This document shows positions 1 through 7,164 of a stretch of DNA of 64,000 bases, one piece after another. A program made the position numbers and the translations under genes. The notes beneath the pieces are model-generated. The model was not told where the DNA came from and did not search any database. It saw nothing but the letters and a program-made list of their open reading frames with translations. Position 1 is the stretch's first letter, and every line of letters begins with the position of its first letter. Source of the DNA: an uncultured Oscillospiraceae bacterium (GTDB lineage Bacteria > Bacillota > Clostridia > Oscillospirales > Oscillospiraceae); NCBI GenBank assembly GCA_934667815.1, contig CAKUMO010000002.1:1-64000 (forward strand). The letters run 5' to 3'.

Positions 1-197
1 CCTACACCCCGCGCCACAACGGCAAGGTCGAGCGCAGCCACCGCGAGGATCAGAAGCGTTTCTATTCCTGCCACGCGTTTTACTCTCTGGATGACTTCGC
101 GAAACAGCTCACCCTCCACAATCGCCGCTCCAACAGCTTACCCTTGAGACCCCTCCGCTGGCGCTCCCTCTCTGACTTTGTTGTCCAATATGTTTGA
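1..197 (+). CDS. IS transposase/integrase, C-terminal fragment (cut by window edge)
   Basis: The frame is open from base 3 to a TGA at 195-197, giving 64 residues. It starts with YTPRHNGKVERSHREDQ, the last part of a DDE integrase (rve) core as found in IS481/IS3-type transposases; the E in GKVERSHRE would be the third catalytic acidic residue. The rest lies outside the window, so it cannot be said whether the element is intact. The bases just after the stop, around 190-215, probably hold the right end of the element, but the other end is not available for comparison. Confidence 0.7.
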   Translation, partial: YTPRHNGKVERSHREDQKRFYSCHAFYSLDDFAKQLTLHNRRSNSLPLRPLRWRSLSDFVVQYV

Positions 198-230
198 CAA
201 ACCTACACTTGCAGAAATGTAAGCACGCTT

Positions 231-265
231 AAAAAATGCACTTGCTTTTATGCAAGTGCATTTTT
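231..265. terminator. bidirectional intrinsic terminator
   Basis: A perfect 9-bp stem (237-245 with 252-260, core GCACTTGC/GCAAGTGC) has a 6-base loop, an A run on the left and a T run on the right, so it can end transcription from both strands. It sits just after the stop of the minus-strand deacetylase. The same stem core recurs at 1149-1168. Confidence 0.8.
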
Positions 266-269
266 GATG

Positions 270-1070
270 TCAGGGCAAGACAACCGTCTGACCGGCGGGA
301 ATCTTGATTTTCTCTTTCTTGTCCTTTTCCAGCCACAGGTCGAGCGCGGTTGGATTGTAAATAATCCGTTCGTCCACGGAGATTTTCAGCATTTTCTGTG
401 CAGACAGATATTGGTGGATTTCTGCATTGGTCGCATACCAGACCTTCTCGCTGCCGGATACGCGCACAAGCAGCGCTTCGAGCTGCGCCCAGTCTTCCTC
501 GGAGAGCAGCTCGTGGCTGTGGCCCCAAATGTAAAAGAGCGGCCTCGTCCATTCGCTGTCGAGGTCCTGCATAAAGCGTTCCGCAAGCGGCAGCGCTGCA
601 CGGAAATGGCAGGTCGGATTCCATTTGAGGAAGTCCGCAGGCAGCGAAAAATCGTTCAGCGACTCCACGGTTCGGGCATACTCAATGCCGCAGGCACGCA
701 TGACCGAAATGACTGCATCGTCAAACGCGCCGCAGGGGTAGGACATTCCCGTCACGGGATATCCGGCGATTTCCTCGAGGATGCGTCTGTCTTCCAGCAC
801 CTCGTTGACAAGCGAGGCGGCCGGCATTCTCGTCGGCCAGCCGTGAGAGAGCGTGTGGCAGGCAATTTCGTGCTTATGATACAGAGCGCGTACGCGCGCC
901 TTTTCCTCAGCGGTGGAGTTCAGATAGTTGATTCCGTTGAGGTGAAACGTGCCAATGAGGCCGTAGCGGTCGAGCAGAGAAATAAGGCGTGCGTCATTCG
1001 CACTGCCGTCGTCGAAGCTGAAAGTGACGATGCGCTTTCGCCCGCCGGGGTAGATATGGTATTGAAGCAT
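270..1070 (-). CDS. polysaccharide deacetylase family protein (NodB homology domain)
   Basis: This 266-residue protein belongs to the carbohydrate esterase 4 (NodB) group, which removes acetyl groups from amino sugars in polysaccharide or peptidoglycan. The metal-site motifs are visible: TFSFDDGS at residues 16-23 supplies the catalytic Asp pair, and HTLSH at 72-76 matches the H-S/T-x-x-H metal motif. No signal peptide or membrane segment is seen at the N-terminus, so it is probably cytoplasmic or acts on an intracellular or small substrate; the substrate cannot be read from the sequence. An AGGATGTG-type ribosome site precedes the ATG. It stands alone between two copies of one terminator hairpin. 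Confidence 0.85.
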   Translation of the reverse strand: MLQYHIYPGGRKRIVTFSFDDGSANDARLISLLDRYGLIGTFHLNGINYLNSTAEEKARVRALYHKHEIACHTLSHGWPTRMPAASLVNEVLEDRRILEEIAGYPVTGMSYPCGAFDDAVISVMRACGIEYARTVESLNDFSLPADFLKWNPTCHFRAALPLAERFMQDLDSEWTRPLFYIWGHSHELLSEEDWAQLEALLVRVSGSEKVWYATNAEIHQYLSAQKMLKISVDERIIYNPTALDLWLEKDKKEKIKIPAGQTVVLP

Positions 1071-1143
1071 AGAGTCACATCCTAAAACTATATGGAGGGT
1101 TTTCCGGAATAATCCATTGTGTTCGGGTGGCTTTGCGGTAAGA

Positions 1144-1173
1144 AAAAAGCACTTGCCTTTGCAAGTGCTTTTT
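1144..1173. terminator. intrinsic terminator after tRNA-Val
   Basis: An 11-bp stem (1146-1156 with 1161-1171), CTTT loop, A run on the left and T run on the right. It lies immediately downstream of the minus-strand tRNA-Val and upstream of the deacetylase. Its core is the same GCACTTGC/GCAAGTGC as the hairpin at 237-260. Confidence 0.8.
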
Positions 1174-1175
1174 CG

Positions 1176-1252
1176 TGGTGGAGACTAATGGACTCGAACC
1201 ATCGACCTCCTGCGTGTGAAGCAGGCGCTCTAACCAGCTGAGCTAAGCCTCC
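1176..1252 (-). tRNA. tRNA-Val (anticodon CAC)
   Basis: Read on the minus strand this is a complete cloverleaf with encoded CCA end. The acceptor stem GGAGGCT pairs with AGTCTCC (one G-U), the anticodon stem CCTGC/GCAGG encloses the loop TTCACAC with anticodon CAC, and the T loop is TTCGAGT. The anticodon reads the valine codon GUG. Confidence 0.95.
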
Positions 1253-1342
1253 GTAGCACGGACTATTATAGCATAAACTATGAAAAATGCAAGAACTATT
1301 TTTGCTTTCCGAAAAAAACAGTGCTCCGACAAAATAGGGCAG

Positions 1343-1368
1343 GAGAGCGGCGCGATAACGCCGCTCCC
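1343..1368 (-). terminator. probable terminator of the flavodoxin gene
   Basis: An 8-bp GC-only stem (1345-1352 with 1359-1366) with a 6-base loop lies 14 bases past the flavodoxin stop. On the minus strand it is followed only loosely by T-rich sequence, so it is a likely but not ideal terminator. Confidence 0.5.
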
Positions 1369-1381
1369 GGCCGGCGTGAAT

Positions 1382-1837
1382 TTACAGCTTTGCCAATTCG
1401 CTGTCGGACATACGGTTGACCATCACACCGGGCTTCCAGTTGGCCTTCGGGCTGAGCAGCTTTAGAACCTCGACGGTTTTGCCAATGCCGCTGCCGCCGG
1501 AGGTGGCAAAGGGGAGGATCGTCTTTCCGGAGAAGTCGTAGCTCTCGACAAAGGTATTGATGATCGTCGGTGCGACGTACCACCAGATCGGAAAGCCGAT
1601 ATAAATGACATCATATTCGTCCATACGGTCAAAGCGCTCCGCAATTTCCGGACGGGAGGCAGGGTCGTTCATCTCGACGCTGCTGCGGCTGTGGCTGTTG
1701 TGCCAGTTGAGGTCGGCGTGCGTATAGGGGACGGCGGGCTTGATCTCAAAGAGATCGGCACCCACGGCCTTGGCCAGACGCTCGGCGGCCTTCCGGGTCG
1801 TTCCGGTGGCAGAGAAATATGCAACAAGTTTTTTCAT
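1382..1837 (-). CDS. flavodoxin family protein
   Basis: A 151-residue single-domain flavodoxin, a small FMN-binding electron carrier or quinone-reductase-like protein of the cytoplasm. The phosphate-binding loop SATGTT lies at residues 9-14 after the first beta strand KKLVAYF. The segment IGFPIWWYVAP carries the aromatic residues that stack on the flavin, and TSGGSGIG is the second loop typical of the flavodoxin_4 type. The ATG is preceded by a strong AAGGAGG. It is monocistronic. Partner proteins cannot be deduced from the neighbours. Confidence 0.9.
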   Translation of the reverse strand: MKKLVAYFSATGTTRKAAERLAKAVGADLFEIKPAVPYTHADLNWHNSHSRSSVEMNDPASRPEIAERFDRMDEYDVIYIGFPIWWYVAPTIINTFVESYDFSGKTILPFATSGGSGIGKTVEVLKLLSPKANWKPGVMVNRMSDSELAKL

Positions 1838-1947
1838 TGGAAAAACCTCCTTTGTTTTTCTTTATTATATCACAGAATGCAAGCCTCCCTGTGGAATGAA
1901 ACCGGAATCCTCTGCATAAATTTTACCAAAAAGGAGGGGGCTGCAAT

Positions 1948-2349
1948 ATGAAGAAAAAAATTTCTGCCGGAAAACAAAAGAGCGGCAAACGCGCCGCACT
2001 GCTCATCGCGGGAATGGTCGCCGCAACACTGCTTTTGAGCATGCTCTGCGCGGCACTGATGGAAAAGGGAAGTATCCCGGAGGAACGGACAAATCTCAGC
2101 GCCGGCGTGATCGTCGGACTGGTGAGTTTGCTCTCCTGCGCGGCGGTTGCGTCGCGGGCTGCGGAGAAGAAGCTCCTGCGAGGGATGCTTGGCGCGGGCA
2201 TTTATGCTGCACTTCTTGTGGTGAGTAATCTGCTGTTTTTCGGCGTGGGTTATGTGGATGTCCTGCCGATTCTCATGAGCATTTTGGCAGCCGGTGTGCT
2301 CGGAAGCATCCTTGGCAGTCTGCGTAAGAAAAAACGCAGATTTGTATGA
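1948..2349 (+). CDS. TIGR04086 family membrane protein
   Basis: A 133-residue membrane protein with a basic N-terminus (MKKKISAGKQKSGKR), then about four hydrophobic segments near residues 16-40, 50-70, 80-98 and 103-122, and a basic tail ending RKKKRRFV. Length and pattern fit the TIGR04086 putative membrane family of Clostridia and Bacilli, whose function is not established. AAGGAGG precedes the ATG with good spacing. It is divergent from the flavodoxin gene. Confidence 0.75.
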   Translation: MKKKISAGKQKSGKRAALLIAGMVAATLLLSMLCAALMEKGSIPEERTNLSAGVIVGLVSLLSCAAVASRAAEKKLLRGMLGAGIYAALLVVSNLLFFGVGYVDVLPILMSILAAGVLGSILGSLRKKKRRFV

Positions 2350-2714
2350 ACGCACAAAACGAAAATTGTTCAAAATTGAAAATGGTAAATTGCAGGAAAA
2401 CTTGCAAAACGCAGGAACACAAGATTTGGAGATGGTGATTTTATGCGGAGCACCAGATATTGTACAAAACGTCAGAGCCGGCAGGAGCTGCGAAAGATAT
2501 GGTTTCTTGGTTTACATAATGATGTTTACATAAAATATGTGCATAATATACAAAAATTACAAAATTGTGAAAATAGTATTGAAATTCCGCTAGTTTTGCG
2601 GTATAGTATCAAACACAAGCGGATAGAAGTTGGTAGAAATAATATTCCGAGCATAAATTGCGACATTGTTTTTCCTGCGCCACAAGATATAGTTCCGGCT
2701 GTGGGGTGCGTAGT
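2350..2714 (+). other. AT-rich 365-bp intergenic region with one promoter
   Basis: No convincing gene is seen here. The base composition is clearly more AT-rich than the flanks. Short open frames lack ribosome sites and family resemblance. The only supported element is the SigmaA-type promoter at 2579-2607, which would transcribe the downstream membrane gene and xerD. Confidence 0.5.
2579..2607 (+). promoter_or_regulatory. SigmaA-type promoter for the membrane protein-xerD unit
   Basis: The -35 box TTGAAA (2579-2584) and the -10 box TATAGT (2602-2607) are separated by 17 bases. Transcription would begin near 2614, about 100 bases upstream of the first plausible start codon. Confidence 0.6.
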
Positions 2715-3215
2715 GTGAGTGCTGCATTCACTTTCCGGAATCACCGAGATGCCGGCGATCTGAGCGACATGGTCTTTGTGCTGACGTTCGTTGCCGGCGC
2801 TCTTTGCGGCCTTTTTGCGGCGGGTTGGCTTTCCTCCGGTTCGGGCGAGACTCTGACACCGCCGCAGCTCTCCTCATGTGGTGCGCTGCCCACTCTGGCC
2901 GCGCTTGCCGGGCTGTATTCCTTAACGTTGCTGTGCGCTACCGTGCGTCTGCTCCGTCCGGCGGCTTTTTGTCTTTGCGGCTTGCTCTGCGCTGCCTGCG
3001 TATATTGCGCTGCCATGTTTTGGCGCGCCTGGGGGAACGCAGGCTTTTACCTGAGCTGCTGGCTTCTTCTTCCGCGGTTGCTGCTTCTTGGCGCACTTGT
3101 CCCGCTGCTGCGGATGAAGCCGAATGTCCTTGCGGTTCTTGCCGCGCCTGCGCTCTTTTCGGTGCAGTTTCTGCTTTATCCCGTGTTTTCCCTGTCCTTT
3201 GCGCAAATGATCTGA
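2715..3215 (+). CDS. small polytopic membrane protein upstream of xerD (SpoIIM-like position)
   Basis: From GTG 2715 this encodes 166 residues; an alternative ATG at 2769 gives 148. Neither start has a strong ribosome site. After a short hydrophilic stretch (FRNHRDAGDLSD) there are about five hydrophobic segments, beginning MVFVLTFVAGALCGLFAAG. The gene is 18 bases upstream of xerD. In Bacillus and many Clostridia the gene in that place is spoIIM, a forespore-engulfment membrane protein, and size and topology are compatible. Sequence resemblance to SpoIIM is too weak to read by eye, so the assignment rests on position and topology only. Confidence 0.55.
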   Translation: MSAAFTFRNHRDAGDLSDMVFVLTFVAGALCGLFAAGWLSSGSGETLTPPQLSSCGALPTLAALAGLYSLTLLCATVRLLRPAAFCLCGLLCAACVYCAAMFWRAWGNAGFYLSCWLLLPRLLLLGALVPLLRMKPNVLAVLAAPALFSVQFLLYPVFSLSFAQMI

Positions 3216-3233
3216 AATGAGAAGGTAAGTAAG

Positions 3234-4118
3234 ATGGTCGATCTCGTCTCTGCGTATGAAAGTTTTCTTTTGAATATGAAACACGCATCGGCGAACACAG
3301 TCGCCTCTTACATGCGCGATCTTCGCCAATTCTCCGGATACCTGCGTGAGGTCGAGGAGCTTTCGCCCGAGGAGTGCGACCGCGAGTGCATCTGCCGCTA
3401 TGTGCAGCACCTCATCAACGAGGGAAAGTCGCCTGCGACGATCTCCCGCTCGATTGCGTCGCTCAAGAGCTTTTATCGCTTCTGCGTGGACGGCGGTCTG
3501 GTCACGGAAAGTCCGGTACATAACATTCCGCAGCCCAAGGCTGAGAAAAAGCTGCCGCAGATCCTCACCGGCCGTGAGGTCGAGCTGCTGCTTGAACAGC
3601 CGAAGTGCGTGGACTTCAAGGGTTACCGGGACAAGGCAATGCTCGAGCTGCTGTACGCCACTGGAATGCGCGTGAGCGAGATGATCGCGCTGGATGTTTC
3701 GGACGTCAGCCTCGTCGGCGGATTTGTCAAGTGTGAAAACGGCGGCAAGCTGCGCATCATCCCCATCTATCCCGCCGCAATCAAAGCGCTGAGCGCGTAC
3801 CTGACGGATATTCGTCCGAAGATGGTCGCCGACCCTGCCGAGACGGCGCTGTTCGTCAATCTCGGCGGGGAGCGCATGAGCCGTCAGGGCTTCTGGAAGA
3901 TCATCAAGCACTATCAGCAGACCGCGCAGATCGACAAGGATATTACGCCGCACACGCTGCGCCACAGCTTCGCCGCGCATCTTTTGGAAAACGGCGCCGA
4001 CCTTCGTTCCCTCCAGGAAATGCTCGGTCACAGCGATATTTCTTCTACGCAGATTTATACACAGGTCATCAAGCAGAACCTCAAAAGCGTTTACAACAAA
4101 GCGCATCCGCGCGCATAG
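3234..4118 (+). CDS. xerD: site-specific tyrosine recombinase XerD
   Basis: A 294-residue cytoplasmic DNA recombinase that resolves chromosome dimers at dif sites. The N-terminal SAM-like domain covers about residues 1-85. The catalytic domain has the full set: Arg146 in ATGMRVSE, Lys172, His240 and Arg243 in HTLRHS, His266 in LGHSDIS, and the nucleophile Tyr275 in TQIYT. The length is normal for XerC/XerD. GAGAAGG precedes the ATG. It follows the small membrane gene, recalling the spoIIM-xerD order. A strong terminator follows. A second Xer-type recombinase lies at 16063-17043; which of the two is the dif partner pair cannot be settled here. Confidence 0.9.
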   Translation: MVDLVSAYESFLLNMKHASANTVASYMRDLRQFSGYLREVEELSPEECDRECICRYVQHLINEGKSPATISRSIASLKSFYRFCVDGGLVTESPVHNIPQPKAEKKLPQILTGREVELLLEQPKCVDFKGYRDKAMLELLYATGMRVSEMIALDVSDVSLVGGFVKCENGGKLRIIPIYPAAIKALSAYLTDIRPKMVADPAETALFVNLGGERMSRQGFWKIIKHYQQTAQIDKDITPHTLRHSFAAHLLENGADLRSLQEMLGHSDISSTQIYTQVIKQNLKSVYNKAHPRA

Positions 4119-4161
4119 ACTACGTTGATAGCCTGTGAAATCTTGCAGACTGTTCATAAAT

Positions 4162-4195
4162 GTGCCCTCGATGTTTTACATCGAGGGCACGCCCA
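4162..4195. terminator. bidirectional terminator between xerD and the convergent hypothetical gene
   Basis: An 11-bp stem (4162-4172 with 4180-4190), loop GTTTTAC, with T-rich sequence on the right. It separates xerD from the minus-strand gene ending at 4199 and can serve both. Confidence 0.8.
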
Positions 4196-4198
4196 TTT

Positions 4199-4846
4199 TT
4201 ATTCCTTCATTTCGCAGTTCAGTGCGATCCCTGCGATGCAGCCATAACGCTGCGCGAGAGAAAATCGCGCATGCAGAGTCTGCGGCGTATCAAAATAAAG
4301 CAGGCCGTCCGCGCGGCGTTCGACCAAGCAGCAGGAACAGGGGAGCCGCCTTGCGCTTTTTGGCTCGGTTTTGAGCGGAACGCGCAGGCTCCAGGGGATC
4401 AGCTCCAGGCACCAGCCTCGGGGATATTCTGCTTTCGCCCGAGAGGTGAAAGCCTCCCAGCAGTTCTGCGGCAGGGTCGGAGAGAGCACGCAAACAGCCT
4501 GCGGCGCGAGCGTCAGATACCGCTGCGGCACAAAGAACGGTGCGTTTTCCGGCAGGCGCTTTTTCAGGCCATCCAGCAGCGCACGGTGAAATTCCGTCGG
4601 CTTTCGCAGAAAATCAAAGAAGCAGCCCTGTGCGCAGCCCTCGGCCAGTGTGTCCAGCGCCGCCTCGTCCGGCAATCGTTCCGGTACGACCGCGTCGTCT
4701 ATCACGCGCAGCGCCTCGACGTGCAAATCGGGAATGCGTGCGCTTCCGTCCGCAAAAACGCCGCAGCCCGTGAGCGCACGCGGCTGATTTTCCGAAATTG
4801 TTACAATTTCTTCACAATCTGCGGCCAAATAGAGGGGAACTGACAA
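4199..4846 (-). CDS. conserved hypothetical protein, possibly a TIM-barrel glycosidase-like fold
   Basis: The frame extends to 4885, but the best start is TTG at 4844-4846, because GGAGG (complement of 4855-4859) lies 8 bases before it; this gives 215 residues. No signal peptide or membrane segment is seen. Stretches such as GCFFDFLRKP, FTSRAKAEYPRGWCLELIPWSL and DGLLYFDTPQTLHARFSLA suggest alternating strands and helices as in a TIM barrel, with Asp and Glu at strand ends, but no family motif is certain. Several Cys, including CSCC near residue 170, are unusual. Its start region overlaps the promoter of the oppositely oriented yqeG-pepP gene, so the two may compete. Confidence 0.55.
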   Translation of the reverse strand: MSVPLYLAADCEEIVTISENQPRALTGCGVFADGSARIPDLHVEALRVIDDAVVPERLPDEAALDTLAEGCAQGCFFDFLRKPTEFHRALLDGLKKRLPENAPFFVPQRYLTLAPQAVCVLSPTLPQNCWEAFTSRAKAEYPRGWCLELIPWSLRVPLKTEPKSARRLPCSCCLVERRADGLLYFDTPQTLHARFSLAQRYGCIAGIALNCEMKE

Positions 4847-4875
4847 TAGACAAACCTCCGATCCGGTGGTATAAT
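4847..4875 (+). promoter_or_regulatory. SigmaA promoter of the yqeG-pepP-efp unit
   Basis: TAGACA (4847-4852), a 17-base spacer and a perfect TATAAT (4870-4875). Transcription should start near 4882, about 33 bases upstream of the ATG at 4915. It overlaps the ribosome site of the divergent hypothetical gene. Confidence 0.75.
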
Positions 4876-4914
4876 ACTCCCGCAATGATTACATATGGAA
4901 CTATTGGAGTAATT

Positions 4915-6477
4915 ATGCTGTCATTTTTACCGAGATTTCTGTTCGACCGTCTGACGCAGATCACACCGGAGTTTTTGCAGACGCATGGCATCCGGCTGCT
5001 GATGATGGATTTTGACAACACCATGCTGCCCTATACCTGCGACGTACCGGATGAGGCGCTGCTGCAATGGCTGAGAAAAATGCAGTCTGCCGGCGTGCAG
5101 CTCTGCATTGTCTCCAACAGCCGCAAGCCGCGCGTGCCGGAATTCTCCGCACGCTATGGTGTGGACTGCGTCACGCACGCCAAAAAGCCTTTCTTCCGCG
5201 GCATCCGTATCGCCCTTGCGCGCTACGGCACGGAGAGATCAGCGGCAGCTCTGGTGGGCGACCAGATCTTTACGGACACCTTGGGCGCAAATTTGGCGGG
5301 CATCGTCTCGCTTCAGGTGCGCTCGATCAATAATCACAATGTCTGGCTGAAGCTGCGGCACGTTCTGGAGCTGCCGTTTCTGGCCATGGCGAAGAAAAGG
5401 AGAGTTTCTATCATGACCAATCTGGAAAAATACCGTTCCCTTTTGACCTGCGACTCCGACGGACTGCTGCTGACCTCGCGCTATAACCGCATGTACGCCG
5501 CCGAATTTGACATCGCCGAGGGCATTGCCATCGTCAGCAAGACCGGCGCGCGCTATTTTACCGACAGCCGCTATATTGAGTCTGCTCAGAACAATATCAA
5601 AAATTTCGAGGTCATCGATATCGCAACGCGCGGCGGCTATGTTGTCTGTCTGAACGAAGCCATTCGGGATTTCGGCATTCAGAATCTCGGCTATGAGGAA
5701 GATTATATCACGGCCGGTGAATTCCACGGCTACGAGGAAGCACTGCATTCCTATCTCACGCCTATGCAGAAGGAGCTGAACGCCTTCCGCGCCAGCAAGG
5801 AGCAATGGGAGCTTGACCGCATGGTCAAGGCGCAGGAGATCACGGACAAGGCCTTTACCGAAGTCTGCACCCGCATTCATGAGGGCATGACGGAAAAAGA
5901 GCTGTGCGCCGAGTTGATCTACTGCCTCTATAAAAACGGCGGCGAGGGTCTTTCCTTTGATCCCATCGTCGTTTCCGGTCCGAACACCAGCATGCCGCAT
6001 GGCGTGCCCGGCGATCGCAAACTGCAAAAGGGCGACTTCATCACCATGGATTTCGGCGTTTTGTATCAGGGCTACTGCTCCGATATGACCCGCACCGTCG
6101 CGCTCGGCTACGCCACGGACGAGATGAAGGAGGTCTACAACACCGTCCTTAAGGCGCAGCTTGCCGGATTGGCCGCCAGCCACGCGGGTGTGACCGGAAA
6201 GGAAGTCGATTCCGCTGCCCGCGATGTCATCACCGCGGCGGGCTACGGCCCCTACTTCGGCCACAGCTACGGCCACAGCCTCGGTCTTGAGATCCATGAA
6301 GCGCCCAACTGCAACCAGCGCAACACCGAGCCGATGCCGCTGCACGCTGTCTGCTCGGCAGAGCCGGGCATCTATATTCCCGGAAAATTCGGCGTGCGCA
6401 TTGAGGATGTTGCGATTTTCACCGAGGACGGCTGCATCGACATTACCCACAGCCCGAAAGAATTGTTGATTCTGTGA
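4915..6477 (+). CDS. fusion of YqeG-type HAD phosphatase with M24 Xaa-Pro aminopeptidase
   Basis: One uninterrupted frame of 520 residues; the ATG follows TTGGAG and lies just after the promoter. Residues 1-162 match the YqeG family of HAD class III phosphatases, normally about 170 residues: MDFDNTMLP (Asp32, Asp34), IVSNSRK near 66-71 and GDQIFTD at 115-121. Residues 167-520 are a complete creatinase/aminopeptidase P domain with metal ligands in MDFGVLYQGYCSDMTRT, GHSLGLEIHE, AEPGIY and RIEDVAIF. These are usually separate genes. An AAGGAG sits at the domain border, so independent synthesis of PepP is likely too (see 5413). A recent loss of the yqeG stop codon would explain the arrangement. 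YqeG's substrate is not firmly known; PepP trims Xaa-Pro N-termini. Confidence 0.8.
   Translation: MLSFLPRFLFDRLTQITPEFLQTHGIRLLMMDFDNTMLPYTCDVPDEALLQWLRKMQSAGVQLCIVSNSRKPRVPEFSARYGVDCVTHAKKPFFRGIRIALARYGTERSAAALVGDQIFTDTLGANLAGIVSLQVRSINNHNVWLKLRHVLELPFLAMAKKRRVSIMTNLEKYRSLLTCDSDGLLLTSRYNRMYAAEFDIAEGIAIVSKTGARYFTDSRYIESAQNNIKNFEVIDIATRGGYVVCLNEAIRDFGIQNLGYEEDYITAGEFHGYEEALHSYLTPMQKELNAFRASKEQWELDRMVKAQEITDKAFTEVCTRIHEGMTEKELCAELIYCLYKNGGEGLSFDPIVVSGPNTSMPHGVPGDRKLQKGDFITMDFGVLYQGYCSDMTRTVALGYATDEMKEVYNTVLKAQLAGLAASHAGVTGKEVDSAARDVITAAGYGPYFGHSYGHSLGLEIHEAPNCNQRNTEPMPLHAVCSAEPGIYIPGKFGVRIEDVAIFTEDGCIDITHSPKELLIL
5413..6477 (+). CDS. pepP: Xaa-Pro aminopeptidase (M24B) from an internal start
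   Basis: Within the fused frame, ATG 5413-5415 is preceded by AAGGAG at 5397-5402 with 10-base spacing. Translation from it gives 354 residues, beginning MTNLEKYRSLL, which is the usual length of clostridial PepP-like aminopeptidases. The N-terminal creatinase-like domain is followed by the pita-bread catalytic domain carrying the two Asp, one His and two Glu metal ligands. It is followed by efp, the partner gene of the pepP homologue (yqhT) in Bacillus too. Whether the cell makes the fusion, the short form or both is unknown. Confidence 0.7.
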   Translation: MTNLEKYRSLLTCDSDGLLLTSRYNRMYAAEFDIAEGIAIVSKTGARYFTDSRYIESAQNNIKNFEVIDIATRGGYVVCLNEAIRDFGIQNLGYEEDYITAGEFHGYEEALHSYLTPMQKELNAFRASKEQWELDRMVKAQEITDKAFTEVCTRIHEGMTEKELCAELIYCLYKNGGEGLSFDPIVVSGPNTSMPHGVPGDRKLQKGDFITMDFGVLYQGYCSDMTRTVALGYATDEMKEVYNTVLKAQLAGLAASHAGVTGKEVDSAARDVITAAGYGPYFGHSYGHSLGLEIHEAPNCNQRNTEPMPLHAVCSAEPGIYIPGKFGVRIEDVAIFTEDGCIDITHSPKELLIL

Positions 6478-6573
6478 GAAAAAGGGTTGAAATTTTCTCG
6501 CATATCGGTTAAAATAAAAATGTATTTTATGAATCATTTTTCCCGCAGAGGGGGAAAATAGGAGGACAAGCAT

Positions 6574-7137
6574 ATGATTTCTGTCAGCGATTTTAGAAAC
6601 GGCGTTACCTTTGACATGGACGGCAAGGTCATGCAGATCGTCGAATTCCAGCACGTTAAGCCCGGCAAGGGCGCAGCTTTCGTTCGCGTGAAAATGCGCA
6701 ACGTCATCACCGGCGGTGTGACCGAGACGACCTTCAACCCCAACGATAAATATCCCACCGCCTACATTGAGCGCCGCAAGATGGACTACTCCTATAATGA
6801 CGGCGACCTGTACTATTTCATGGACAACGAGACCTACGAGATGACGCCGGTCAACGCCGACATCCTCGACAGCAGCTTCCGCTTTGTCAAGGAGAACGAC
6901 CAGTGCACCGTTCTGTCCTACAAGGGCAGCGTGTTCAGTGTCGAGGCGCCGAACTTCGTCGATCTTGAAGTCACCAAGACCGAGCCGGGCCTGGCTGGCA
7001 ACACCGCCACCAACACCCTGAAGCCCGCAACCGTCGAGACCGGCGCGGAAGTCCGCGTTCCGCTCTTTATCAACGAAGGCGACAGAATTTCAATCGACAC
7101 GCGTACCGGCGAGTATCTTGGCCGTGCCAAGGGCTGA
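6574..7137 (+). CDS. efp: elongation factor P
   Basis: A 187-residue, three-domain EF-P (KOW-like N-domain followed by two OB domains). It enters the ribosomal E site and relieves stalling at polyproline. The tip loop is [11 protein letters not shown] with Lys32 at the position that is modified in other bacteria; no modifying enzyme is in this window. The C-terminal signature [15 protein letters not shown] is present. AGGAGG lies 8 bases before the ATG. It follows pepP, as in other Firmicutes. Confidence 0.97.
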   Translation: MISVSDFRNGVTFDMDGKVMQIVEFQHVKPGKGAAFVRVKMRNVITGGVTETTFNPNDKYPTAYIERRKMDYSYNDGDLYYFMDNETYEMTPVNADILDSSFRFVKENDQCTVLSYKGSVFSVEAPNFVDLEVTKTEPGLAGNTATNTLKPATVETGAEVRVPLFINEGDRISIDTRTGEYLGRAKG

Positions 7138-7164
7138 TCGGACGCACACGAAAGGAGTAACGAC

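Noticed and set aside
2443..2718. 91-residue + strand frame in the AT-rich gap
   Set aside because: No ribosome site, no similarity recognised, and it contains the promoter of the next gene.
5239..6654. 471-residue minus frame opposite pepP and efp
   Set aside because: Antisense shadow of two clear genes, no start signal.
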